The notes beneath the pieces were generated by a model. That model was given only the letters and a program-made list of their open reading frames with translations. It did not search any database and was not told the DNA's origin. Source: CAVTPD01 sp963736575 (lineage in GTDB: Bacteria; Bacteroidota; Bacteroidia; Cytophagales; JAAEPT01). Taken from it: a DNA stretch of 64,000 nt. Location: the NCBI GenBank assembly GCA_963736575.1, contig CAVTPD010000001.1, positions 2,170,001-2,234,000 on the forward strand, given 5' to 3'. Both the position numbers and the translations under genes were made by a program. This document shows positions 36,902-47,186 of the stretch, piece after piece (the first letter of the stretch is position 1; each line of letters begins with the position of its first letter).

Positions 36902-38127
36902 TTATCGGTTTCCACTTAAATACTGAAGTTTTGCCAAAGCCAATGCGTAAGCATACTTCGATTCAACTTCTTTTATCTGGTAACTTAAAAGTTCCTTTTG
37001 TACTCGTAATAAGCCTTCAAAACTATCTGAAGAGTTACCGTATTCACTCAGTAATAATTGATAGGAGCGTTTCAATTTTTCGCTTTGCTCTTGATACAAG
37101 CGTAGTTTTATTTGCTTTTCTTCCAATTCAAAATGCGCCATTTCAATTCCGCTTTGCAGTTGGTTCATCATTTCCTGACTACCAAATTCTGCGGCTTCAC
37201 GATTTAACGCGGCTTCTTCTTTGGCTGCTTTGTATTTCCCTCTGTAAATTGGAAGACTCACGGAAACCATAGGCATAAAAGCATTTTTCCCATTATCGGG
37301 CACATTCATATCGCTTCGTTTGTCTACAAAAACATAATCTAAGCCTAATCCTACCGAAGGCATCCCCTGTTTCTCTGCTGCTTTTTCTTCCGCTTCCCAA
37401 GCTTTTTGTTTGCTAGAAAGTATTCCAGTTTGGGATGGGTTTTTAAGCTGTCTATAGTTTCGGCATAATTTATTGTTGTAAGCTGAAAAGTGTCCTTTAC
37501 GCTTACCTGAAGAGAATCGGGCCAATTGATGGTTCTACGCAGTTGTACCAACAACGGACGTTCTTTTTCTTTATTCAGTTGAATTTCAGTTTCAATATCT
37601 TCTAACAGTATTTCTACCCGTAACACATCCGCCATTTTTGCTTTCCCATTACTAAATTTAGAGGTAGTGCTTTCTTTGAAAAACTCTAAAACCTGCTTTT
37701 GTTCTTCTAACAGCCCTTCTTTTTCATTCAACTCTACCAAATTGTAATACACTGTTTTTATGCGGTAAAACAATTCGTTTTCAGCATCCAAGTACAATTG
37801 GTAGTCGGCCTCTGCCTGTAAAGCCGCTGCTTCTTCTTTGGCTTTTAATGTTCCAAACCAGGGAAACATTTGCGAAAGCGATAATTTAGCACGTTGCGGT
37901 CCCACTCTGGTTTCTACCGGACTAATAAAATAACCTGCCGAAAAGGTGGGGTCCGGCATTCCTTTTACCCGTGCAGAGCGTTTCATTCCGGCTTCAAATT
38001 TGGAATAACTAGCTTTTAAACCCGGATTATTTTCCAAACCAAAAGCCGTTAATTCTTCCAAACTCTGGGCATTTATGCACCAAGGGAAGAACAAAACCGC
38101 TAGTAGTATATTGATTTTAATCTTCAT
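36902..38127 (-). pseudogene. TolC/CusC-type outer-membrane efflux channel, frame broken near 37420
   Basis: From ATG at 38127 a signal peptide (ending WCINAQS) and the first repeat of a TolC-type channel are read (SLEELTAFGLENNPGL). The frame leaves homology after THPKLE; the next frame continues SSKQKAWEAEEKAAEKQGMPSVGLG and runs to the stop at 36902. One missing base near 37420 restores HPKLEYLSSKQK. An intact channel would have about 408 residues. Its start overlaps the cusA stop (ATGA). Outer membrane part of the copper efflux pump. Confidence 0.85.
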
Positions 38128-41100
38128 GATTTTTTAAATTTTCTTTCTTCACGCATGGCGTATAAAACCGGTGTGATAAAATACGTAATGGATGCCACCA
38201 ACATTCCTCCAAAAGCAGGTATGGCCATAGGCACCATAATATCAGATCCTTTTCCTGTAGAACTTAAGACAGGCAATAAAGCAATAATGGTAGTCGCAGA
38301 AGTCATTATAGCCGGACGGATTCTTTTCTGACCACCTTCTAAAACGGCAGCTCTAATTTGTTCTATAGATTTTGTTTTATTTTCTCTAAAACTTTGATCT
38401 AAATACGTGGCAATCAAAACACCGTCGTCCGTTGCAATACCAAAAAGAGCAATAAAACCTACCCATACCGCTACACTTAAGTTTATGGTGTGAATCTGAA
38501 ATAAATCCCTGAAATTGATTCCCCCTATTCCAAAATCTAAAAACCAAGGTTTTCCATATAACCACAACATTAAAAACGCACCACTGAACGCCATTGTAAT
38601 ACCTGCAAAAACCATTAAAGAAGTAGAAATAGAACGGAACTGAAAGTATAGAATCAGAAACACCAATAGCAGAACCACAGGCAAGATCCAGCTTAAGCGT
38701 TTACTTGCTCTTAGCTGATTCTCATAACTGCCCGAAAATTTATAGTTCACTCCTTTCGGTACTTTTAAACTTCCTTTTTCTATTAATTCGTCCAGATAAT
38801 CTTTCGCTTGAATCACTACATCGGTTTCTGCAAAACCATCCGATTTGTCAAAAAGCACGTAGCCCACTAAGAAGGTATCTTCACTTTTAATCATTTGCGG
38901 GCCTTTCACAAAGTTAAAATCAACTAAACTTCCCAAAGGCACAGAACTTCCATTGGGTGCTCCAATTAAAATGTTAGCAATGGATTCCGGATCTTCGCGT
39001 AACTCTCTGGGATAGCGAACACGAATAGCAAATCGCTCTCTGCCTTCTACTGTAGTAGAAACTTGTGTACCACCAACCGCAGCGCTAATTTGTTGCTGTA
39101 CATCTTCAATAGACAAGCCATAACGGGCAATTTTATCGCGGTCAATATCCAGTTCTAAATACGGTTTCCCCACTATACGGTCGGCAAAAACGGTTTCACT
39201 TTTTATAGCCGGCACTTCTTTCAATCTTTTTTCAAGCTGAAAAGAAAACCTTTCTATATCCTTTAAATCTTGTCCGTAAACTTTGATTCCCATTGGTGCT
39301 CGCATACCCGTTTGCAGCATAATTAAACGGGTTTCAATCGGTTGTAATTTAGGCGCAGAAGTAACGCCGGGGATGTTCGTTTGCTGTACAATTTCTTCCC
39401 AGATATCGTCTTTCGACTGAATATGATCTCTCCAGTTTCTAAAGAAATCACCGTTCGGATTTTCTTTTAATTTTGTAACTGAAATATGATTTTTTAAAAT
39501 AGAATCTCTAGAAAGCGAATCGCCCGAAAGGGTTAAATAACGGCCCCTTTTATCCATTTGAAAGCGTTTTCTTCTTCCTTTTTCATCCAATGCATATTCG
39601 GGTTTGTATTGAATAATGTTTTCATACATAGAAATAGGTGCCGGGTCTAAGGAAGATTCTACCCGTCCTAATTTCCCAACCACCAAGTCTACTTCCGGAA
39701 TGGCATACACGCGCATATCCAACTCTTGCAACACTTCTTTACTCTGAACAATACCAGCGTGTGGCATAGAAGTGGGCATCAATAAAAAACTCCCCTCGTC
39801 TAAGGAAGGCATAAATTCTTCTCCAATTCCAGAAAAAGTAGCCGTGGCTATCCCCCAAGCTTTATTGCTTTTGAAAGAATCCGGTAGCCAAGCAAACACC
39901 GCCGAAAAACCCAACCATATATTTGCCGCTATTAGAATGAGTAAAATAGGCAGCGTAAGAAACACTTTTTTATACTCCAAACACCAGTGTAAAATGGCAG
40001 CATACTTGTATTCTATTAGTTTAAAGCAACCCAGAATAAGTGCCACATTAAACACTACAAACAGAAAGTTAGTCAGCTGACTGTTTTCGGGACCTAAAGG
40101 CAGCCAACTTCGGCTTAGTAAAAACGTTACTGAAATCAATACAACGCTACTGCTAAGGTGTTTTGTCCAAGTGTATTTTTCAGCATAGAAATAAGTAATT
40201 AAACCCGCTACCGAAAGCAATAACAAAGAAATACCACCCCAAGTGCTGAACCATAAAGCCACCAAACCAAGAACAAAACCACCTGCATTTACGATTAAAC
40301 GTAGCGTTGGATTTTTCAGTTTAAAGCCAAAAACCATATGGGCAATGGTGGGCAAAATGAGTAAACTCACTAATAATGCCGAAAGCAAAGCAAAGGTTTT
40401 GGTAAAGGCCAACGGACGAAATAATTTTCCTTCAGCAGCTTCTAAACTAAACACGGGTATAAAGCTGACAATTGTAGTGGCTACCGCTGTAACAATGGCG
40501 CCACTTACTTCGGCTGAAGCTTTGTATACTTTGTCTTTTAAGCTATCGGTATTTTCGGGGTCTTCGGTAAATTTGATGATGTTTTCAGAAAGTACTATGC
40601 CCAAATCTACCATAGTACCAATAGCTATAGCAATGCCGGAAAGCGCCACAATATTGGCATCAACACCTGAATAGCGCATTACAATAAAAACCATTAAAAC
40701 GGCCAATGGAAGCAATCCGGCAATTAGAATGGACGCTCTAAGATTGGTTACCAGCACAATAATTACCAAAATCGTAATTAGAATTTCTAGTGAAAGCGCT
40801 TCTTCTAGCGTTCCTAAGGTCTCATGAATCAAACCCGACCGATCGTAAAAAGGAACAATCTCTAGGTGGCTTTCGGTGCCGTCTGCTAAAGTTTTAGAGG
40901 GAAGTCCAGGTGAAATTTCTTCTATTTTGGCTTTTAAGTTATTAATGACCTGTAATGGATTTTCTCCATAACGGGCCACCACTACTCCGCCTACAACTTC
41001 TGCTCCTTCTTTGTCTAAAACTCCCTCTTCTTTCTGCTGGGCCTATGCTTACAAAAGCCACATCTTTTACCCGAATGGGTACATTATCGCTTGCTTTTAT

Positions 41101-41893
41101 CACCGCATTTTCTAAATCGCTTAGGCTTTTCACATAACCCAAACCACGTATAAAATATTCTGCCCGGTTAATTTCTATGGTTTTAGCACCAACATCTCTG
41201 TTACTATTTTTGACAGCAGCCAGCACTTCTTTTAGTGAGACATTGTACGCCTCCAGTGCTTCGGGTTTTACATCAATGTGGTATTCTTTTACATATCCAC
41301 CCACCGATGCTACTTCGGAAACTCCTTCGGTAGTATTTAAGGCATACTTTACATAAAAATCCTGAATGGTTCTTAACTCATGTAAATCCCAGCCACCAGT
41401 TGGATTTCCTTCCGCATCCCTACCTTCTATGGTATACCAATACACTTGACCTAAGGCCGTTGCATCTGGCCCTAATGACGGCGAAACGCCTTCAGGAAGA
41501 ATTCCTTCTGGAAGGGTATTAATTTTTTCCAGAATCCTTGAACGAGACCAGTAAAACTCTACGTCTTCGTTAAACATGTATAACTACCGAAAAGCCAAAA
41601 GCAGAAGAGCTACGAATGGTTTTAACGCCCGGAACGCCCAATAGCGACGTAGTAAGTGGATAAGTGATTTGATCTTCCACATCACGCGGTGATCTACCGG
41701 GCCATTTGGTAAATACAATTTGTTGGTTTTCGCCAATATCGGGTATAGCATCTACCGCCACCGGACTGCTAGGCAAAATACCTTGTGTCCATTGAAATGG
41801 CGAAGTCACCAATCCCCAAACTACCAAAGCGGCAAGCAAGAGAAAAGTCACTAACTTATTCTCTAAGAAATATTTAATAATAGAATTCAGCAT
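38124..41893 (-). pseudogene. CusA-type heavy-metal RND efflux pump, frame broken at two places
   Basis: Three frames make one RND pump: N-terminal piece from ATG at 41893 (AVDAIPDIGENQQIVFTKWPGRSPRDVEDQ), a middle piece (EDVEFYWSRSRILEKINTLPEG) and the large C-terminal piece (GIAIAIGTMVDLGIVLSEN, GIATDDGVLIATYL). Lesions are near 41577 (net one base) and at the CCC of 41023-41025 (one extra G on the coding strand; removing it gives RRGVLDKEGAEVV). Full length would be near 1255 residues; the excess over the 1047 of E. coli CusA is mostly extra membrane helices after the first half, as in other Bacteroidota. Confidence 0.88.
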
Positions 41894-41968
41894 GATTTTT
41901 TAAAATCTGAAATAGAAAAACTTAGCAGTACAAACTAATGCCTGCCTTCAGAAATCAATTATGCTAAT

Positions 41969-42385
41969 CTATAAAAGGTAAGATGGTACCAGAACAGGAA
42001 TGTCCCGGATCAATAATGGAATGTAATGGATGTATTGTACAAAGGACGTTGAAGTTTCTGATACGTGTTCAAAAATGAACGTAAGCGTATACAAAACCAC
42101 TCCTAAAAAAGTATTAATCTGTATATGGGCATGATCTATAGAAAAGTCCTCTTCTAAATCAAAAGACACTATATCATCCGCACAACAAGGGATATTTTTT
42201 AATTGGGCTGAAGTTGAAACATTGTCGCAAGTTTCTGTTTTTTTCATTCCACAAGAAACATCTTCTTGACCAATGTTTAAGGCCGACTTTACTTTTTTAC
42301 CCATACAGAAATGACTAGAAACCGCCAGATTAAGGTGCGTTCCTACAATAGTCAACGTTAATATGAGAGCTAAAAAGCGTTTCAT
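41969..42385 (-). CDS. HYC_CC_PP family-like protein
   Basis: 138 residues from ATG at 42385; the frame is open to 42439 but the ATG gives a signal peptide (MKRFLALILTLTIVGTHLNL). It has SSHFCMGKK in place of HYC, the IPCCADD double Cys and a C-terminal hydrophobic stretch with IPLLIRDIPVLVP. It is a diverged relative of the protein at 34189-34605 and is the first gene of the cusA side of the island. Probably a periplasmic or membrane-attached metal-binding protein (inference). Confidence 0.7.
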   Translation of the reverse strand: MKRFLALILTLTIVGTHLNLAVSSHFCMGKKVKSALNIGQEDVSCGMKKTETCDNVSTSAQLKNIPCCADDIVSFDLEEDFSIDHAHIQINTFLGVVLYTLTFIFEHVSETSTSFVQYIHYIPLLIRDIPVLVPSYLL

Positions 42386-42535
42386 TACTTCTAATTTAGG
42401 AAATATTTCTTCCCTTTTGCAAATAAGGAACGAATGCAAAAGAAATATAGTTTCTCTTATCTTGAAATATCTTCTAAATTCGTCCCTTTAAAAGACTTAC
42501 TTAGGCTATCACTAGAGATAAACATTTCATCCTGA

Positions 42536-44782
42536 ATGAAAAATAAATATATTAAGATCATATCTATAGCAGTTGTATCACTTTTAGTTTTGGTTTTCTT
42601 AGCCACTTTTGGTTTTTATTATTCGGTTGTTGGCGGTGTTTTTGGAAAACTACCTAGCGACGAAGAATTATTACATATTAAAAATTACCAAGCCAGTGAA
42701 ATCTATTCCGCTGATAGTGTTTTAATCGGCCGTTTTTTCACCGAAAACCGAAGTGAGGTTAAAATAGAAGACATTTCCCCTAATCTAATTCATGCTTTAA
42801 TTGCTACCGAAGACATACGTTTTTACGAACACGAAGGTGTAGATCAACGCAGTTTAATGCGGGTTTTAATTAAGTCGGTCTTGTTAGGTCAAAATGCCGG
42901 CGGAGGAAGCACCATTGGTCAACAGTTGGCTAAAAACCTCTTCGGAAGAAAAAATCTGGGCTTCTTAACTATGCCTGTAACAAAAATTAAAGAAGGTTAT
43001 CTAGCCAATAAACTGAACGAGTTATATACCAAAAACGAAATTCTGGAACTCTATTTTAACACCGTTTCTTTTGGCGAAGATACCTATGGCATTGAAACCG
43101 CAACAGAACGTTTCTTTTCGAAACGAGCATCGGAAGTAAGTATTCAAGAAGCTGCGGTATTAATTGGAATGTTGAAAGCACCATCTACTTATAACCCAAG
43201 AACACATACCGAGCGGTCTACCGAACGTAGAAACGTAGTCCTTTCTCAAATGATGAAATACGACTACATTACTAAAAAAGAATACGAAAAAGCCAAAGGC
43301 ACCAAAATTGAACTACATTACCGAAGATTAGGCGATAACGAAGGAACGGCTGCTTATTTTAAAGAACACATACGTAGACAATTAGAAGGCTGGTTAAAAG
43401 ACCAGAAAAATGAAAAAGACGAACCGTACAATCTTTACACAGATGGTTTAAAGATCTATACCACCATACATTCTAAAATGCAGTTTTATGCTGAAAAAGC
43501 CGTTGAACGACATACTGCTAAATTAACACAACAACTTCAGGCTGAATTAAAAAGGACGCGTTTCTTCCGAACAAATAAATCTGTATTAGCGGCGGAAATA
43601 AAAAAAACCAACCATTACAAAAACTTATTAGCGGAACTAAACAACGAGAAATCAGTATTAGACAGCCTTAAAAAGAAGAAATTAACAAGTATTTGGTATA
43701 AAGGAGCTATAGTTGATACGAATATCTCTGTAATTGACTCCGTTATTAACGCTATTTCTACTTTACAGGCGGCTTTCTTAGTTAAAAACCCAGAAAATGG
43801 AGCAATTCTAGCTTGGGTTGGTGGTGTTTCCTACCAATTCTCTCAATTTGATCACGTAACTTCTAAACGACAAGTGGGTTCAGTTTTTAAACCTGTAGTC
43901 TATTTAAAAGCTTTACAAGATGGTAAAAGACCGTGTTCTTTTATTCCGAATCAGAAAATAACCTATACAGAATACAACGATTGGACCCCTTCTAACGGAG
44001 ATGGTAATTATGAAGGAAATTACAGTGTTATAGGTGGTCTCACCAACTCTGTAAATACCATTTCAGTACGGCTTTGTATGGAGTCTGGAATTAAGAATGT
44101 AATTTCTCTAGCGCACGAACTTGGCATAACCGATAGTTTACCAAAAGTCCCTTCTTTGGCCTTAGGGACGGCTTCTCTCCCATTATACAATTTGATTAAT
44201 GTGTATTCCACTATTCAGAATAAAGGGATTTATACCTCTAATGAATTAATAACTTCTGTTTATACCCAAAACAGAACAAAAATTTACCAATGGAAACCAC
44301 TTCAAAAAGAAGTTATTAAAGAAAAGTACAGTCAGCAAATGACGGCTATGCTGCAAAGCGTGGTTAACAATGGTACGGCTCAACGTCTCCGTTCTGTATA
44401 TCATTTACGCGGTCAAATTGCTGGTAAAACAGGAACTACACAAAACCATGCCGACGGTTGGTTTATGGGGTTTACGCCACATTGGGTGGGCGGTGTTTGG
44501 GTAGGTGCAGACAATCCTTCGGTGCGTTTTAAAAGCATTAGAGAAGGGCAAGGTGCTAATATGGCATTGCCAATTTGGGCACTTTTCTATTCCTATGTAA
44601 GCAAAGACCGTGAGTTAACCAATTACAACAACGGTACATTTAAGGACATCCCAGAATACGATTGTGAGCTCTATAAAGAAGATTCGGGTTTAAGAAAGTT
44701 CTTTAAGCGAAAAGAGAAAAGCAGTAGTAAAACGGGTTTTAAGAAGAAGGATAGAAAGAAAAAATTCTTAGGGATTTTCTAA
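42536..44782 (+). CDS. Class A penicillin-binding protein (PBP1A-like)
   Basis: 748 residues. N-terminal membrane anchor, then the GT51 glycosyltransferase domain (ALIATEDIRFYEHEGVD, GGGSTIGQQLAKNLF) and the transpeptidase domain with SVFK (in RQVGSVFKPVVYL), NSVN and KTGTT (in AGKTGTTQNHADGW). It polymerises and cross-links peptidoglycan at the outer face of the inner membrane. The C terminus is a lysine-rich tail. Divergent from the copper island. Single gene. Confidence 0.92.
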   Translation: MKNKYIKIISIAVVSLLVLVFLATFGFYYSVVGGVFGKLPSDEELLHIKNYQASEIYSADSVLIGRFFTENRSEVKIEDISPNLIHALIATEDIRFYEHEGVDQRSLMRVLIKSVLLGQNAGGGSTIGQQLAKNLFGRKNLGFLTMPVTKIKEGYLANKLNELYTKNEILELYFNTVSFGEDTYGIETATERFFSKRASEVSIQEAAVLIGMLKAPSTYNPRTHTERSTERRNVVLSQMMKYDYITKKEYEKAKGTKIELHYRRLGDNEGTAAYFKEHIRRQLEGWLKDQKNEKDEPYNLYTDGLKIYTTIHSKMQFYAEKAVERHTAKLTQQLQAELKRTRFFRTNKSVLAAEIKKTNHYKNLLAELNNEKSVLDSLKKKKLTSIWYKGAIVDTNISVIDSVINAISTLQAAFLVKNPENGAILAWVGGVSYQFSQFDHVTSKRQVGSVFKPVVYLKALQDGKRPCSFIPNQKITYTEYNDWTPSNGDGNYEGNYSVIGGLTNSVNTISVRLCMESGIKNVISLAHELGITDSLPKVPSLALGTASLPLYNLINVYSTIQNKGIYTSNELITSVYTQNRTKIYQWKPLQKEVIKEKYSQQMTAMLQSVVNNGTAQRLRSVYHLRGQIAGKTGTTQNHADGWFMGFTPHWVGGVWVGADNPSVRFKSIREGQGANMALPIWALFYSYVSKDRELTNYNNGTFKDIPEYDCELYKEDSGLRKFFKRKEKSSSKTGFKKKDRKKKFLGIF

Positions 44783-44830
44783 TCGTTAAGGGAAGGCAGC
44801 TAGTTTAATAATGAATTCTATTATCGTTGG

Positions 44831-44848
44831 ATCAAGGCATGCCTTGAT
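44831..44848. repeat. 18-bp perfect palindrome, REP-like copy 1
   Basis: ATCAAGGCATGCCTTGAT, ten bases past the stop of the RAYT gene. The 16-bp core TCAAGGCATGCCTTGA recurs exactly at 45165-45180 inside the RAYT gene, followed in both by a TCGTAC tail. Confidence 0.8.
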
Positions 44849-44858
44849 CGTACTTATT

Positions 44859-45552
44859 TTATGTCCTTCTATGAAATTTATCCTCTCCCCATTTTTTAGG
44901 ATTATTTCTAATGTAATTAGAGATGTTTTCAAAGGCTTTTTGATTCCGAATAATGTGTTCGTAATAATTAGGTTGCCATGCAAATTGAAAGCCTAATCGA
45001 CGAGCGTGTTTGGTTACGGCAGATTTATAGCTGCCTAGTATAGAAGAAAGAGAGTTTTTCCCTTGATTTTGGAATCGTTTTTGGCCTATTGTTTGAGTAA
45101 AGGCATGTCTTTGCTGTATCGAAGATTGAGTGAAGGGTTGGGTCAAGGGTTGAGCGAAGGTGGTTCAAGGCATGCCTTGAAGGCATCGTACGGTATATTG
45201 GATGTTCTTCATTTTTATCCTGATTCTTCCTTTCTATAATTTTGCCTTCCTTATCCAAAATATTTTTATCCTCGTTATTTCCATTTATAGTAATAATCCC
45301 ATGCATGTGATTGGGCATTATTATAAATTCTTCTAATTCTATATTCTTTGCATGGTTTTTAATCTCACACCAGCATAAATCAGCAATTACACCTATCTGC
45401 GATAATTTCATTTCGCCATTGTTAACCTCTCCGAAATAATGAATTCTATCTTTGGTGCATATCGTAATAAAATAAGAACCAGCCCATCTGTAATCCCAGT
45501 TTTGTAAGCGTATAGAATCACCACGGTATTTGTTTTGAAAATGATTTGACAT
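44859..45552 (-). pseudogene. REP-associated tyrosine transposase (RAYT, Y1/IS200-like), frame broken
   Basis: From ATG at 45552 the frame encodes SIRLQNWDYRWAGSYFITICTKDR and the metal-binding HUH motif in IIMPNHMHGIITI. It runs into unrelated sequence and ends at 45025, while the other frame (from about 45146) gives KRFQNQGKNSLSSILGSYKSA and FAWQPNYYEHIIRNQKAF...YIRNNPKKW, the usual C terminus with the catalytic Tyr region. The break lies in a repeat-rich linker, about 45100-45190. Family enzymes act on REP palindromes by single-strand transposition chemistry. Confidence 0.8.
45099..45181. repeat. Palindromes and short direct repeats within the RAYT linker
   Basis: TTCAAGGCATGCCTTGAA at 45164-45181 is a perfect 18-bp palindrome sharing its 16-bp core with 44832-44847. 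A third, imperfect GGCATG-centred dyad lies at 45099-45112. Between them is a set of GGGTTGAGTGAAGG-like direct repeats (45129-45160). Confidence 0.7.
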
Positions 45553-45755
45553 AAAAACCAGATTTAAAAATTCTAAAAAGGAAACGAACGTAAAACCCAA
45601 CATATTAAAAAAGGTAATACTGCTACTCAATTAAAACAATCTACTATCTAAAAGAAGAAAATACAATATCTTAAATAAAAATAGATCAAACATAAAACCC
45701 ACCACGTTCCTTTTCCGCCAAACATCAACTAACTTTAAAGGATTAAAAGTATTTG

Positions 45756-46515
45756 ATGCAATTATTGAAATCCGTTCTGCTTACTTCATTTTTAATTGGA
45801 TTTATCTTTTCTTGTTCCGAACCAAAAAAAGAAAAAATAACCATTGCTACTGCCGCCAATATGCAGTTTGCTATGAAGGCCATAACCGAAGATTTCAGTC
45901 AAAAGAACAATATAGACTGTGATTTAGTAATTAGTTCTTCGGGTAAATTAACGGCTCAAATTATAGAAGGAGCTCCCTACGATATTTTTGTGGCTGCCAA
46001 CATAAAATACCCACAAGCAGTTTACAATGCCGGTTTAAGTGAAATTCTCCCAAAAGTTTACGCCGAAGGGAAGCTTGTATTGTGGACCATGATGGAAAAC
46101 ACAACACCTTCCTTAGAAAAACTTTCGGCAGAAAAGCTAAAACACGTTGCTTTAGCTAATCCTAAAACAGCACCTTACGGTATAGCTGCCATGCAAGTTA
46201 TTAGGGCATTTCGGTTTAGAAAAAGTCCTAAAAGACAAATTAGTTTTTGGTGAAAGCATCGCACAAACCAATCAGTTTATAACTTCTAAATCGGCTGAAG
46301 TTGGATTTACAGCTCTATCAGTAGTGCTTTCCCCTCAAATGAAAGGCAAAGGAAAATGGATAGATATTGATTCTAAGCTTCACTCTCCCATTCAACAAGG
46401 CGTAATAATCATTAAAAACCAAAACTTAAAAAACAGCCAACAATTTTACAATTACCTATTTTCGGCTGATGCCAAAAAAATCTTACAGGATTACGGATAT
46501 TCAGTGAACGACTAA
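45756..46515 (+). pseudogene. modA: Molybdate ABC transporter substrate-binding protein ModA, frame broken near 46200
   Basis: ATG at 45756 starts a lipoprotein signal (lipobox IFSC) and the ModA fold: TIATAANMQFAMKAI and DLVISSSGKLTAQIIEGAPYDIFVAAN. The frame fails at MQVIRAF; taking out one base near 46198-46201 gives MQVLGHFGLEKVLKDKLVFGES and an open frame to 46515. So one inserted base. The intact protein of about 252 residues binds molybdate (or tungstate) at the cell surface. Its stop overlaps modB (TAATG). Confidence 0.85.
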
Positions 46516-47186
46516 TGAATTGGGAACCCATTATATTAACACTAGAACTTGCGTTGGTTACCACTGCTGTATTATTAGTACTTTCAATTCCATTAGCAAG
46601 TTGGTTAAGCTCTACAAAGTCTACAGCAAAACCACTTTTAGAAACATTGGTAAGCATGCCTTTGGTGTTGCCACCAACCGTTCTGGGGTTTTACATGCTT
46701 ATCGCCTTCAGTCCACAAAATGCCTTGGGTCATTGGCTGAACGAATGTTTAGGCATTCAGTTGGTGTTTTCCTTCCCCGGTTTAGTTATTGCTTCTATTG
46801 TTTACAGCTTACCGTTTATGGTACACCCCATACAATCGGGTTTAAGCAGCTTGCCTAGAAGTTTAAGCGAATCGTCTTACCTGTTGGGAAAATCTAAAAA
46901 CAGCACTCTTTTAAAAGTTTTACTCCCGAATATTAAACCATCCATTTTAACCGGAATTGTATTAACATTCGCACACACCATTGGTGAATTTGGTGTAGTA
47001 TTAATGATTGGCGGTAATATTCCTGGGGAAACCAAAGTAGCTTCCATAGCAGTTTATGATGAAGTTGAAGCCTTAAACTATACTGCGGCTAATACCTATT
47101 CGCTTATTCTGTTTGCTGTTTCTTTTACCACTTTGTTGAGTGTTTATTTGATTAATGGCGGTTACCTAAAACGTTTTTGGAAATGA
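46515..47186 (+). CDS. modB: Molybdate ABC transporter permease ModB
   Basis: 223 residues with five or six membrane helices. The binding-protein-dependent permease loop (EAA motif) is SLSESSYLLGKSKNSTLLKVLLPNIKPSI, and VSMPLVLPPTVLGFYML is typical of ModB. The start overlaps the modA stop and the stop overlaps modC (ATGA), so all three genes are translationally linked. It forms the channel for molybdate uptake into the cytoplasm, for molybdenum cofactor. Confidence 0.92.
   Translation: MNWEPIILTLELALVTTAVLLVLSIPLASWLSSTKSTAKPLLETLVSMPLVLPPTVLGFYMLIAFSPQNALGHWLNECLGIQLVFSFPGLVIASIVYSLPFMVHPIQSGLSSLPRSLSESSYLLGKSKNSTLLKVLLPNIKPSILTGIVLTFAHTIGEFGVVLMIGGNIPGETKVASIAVYDEVEALNYTAANTYSLILFAVSFTTLLSVYLINGGYLKRFWK

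Noticed and set aside
38124..41893. Three small RND proteins instead of one pump
   Set aside because: The pieces align end to end with a single CusA and the breaks need only one base each.
45129..45160. GGGTTGAGTGAAGG-like repeats as a minisatellite
   Set aside because: Only about two imperfect units, and they encode the Gln/Thr/Pro-rich linker of the RAYT.
44859..45552. Two independent transposase genes
   Set aside because: They encode the N- and C-terminal parts of one RAYT.
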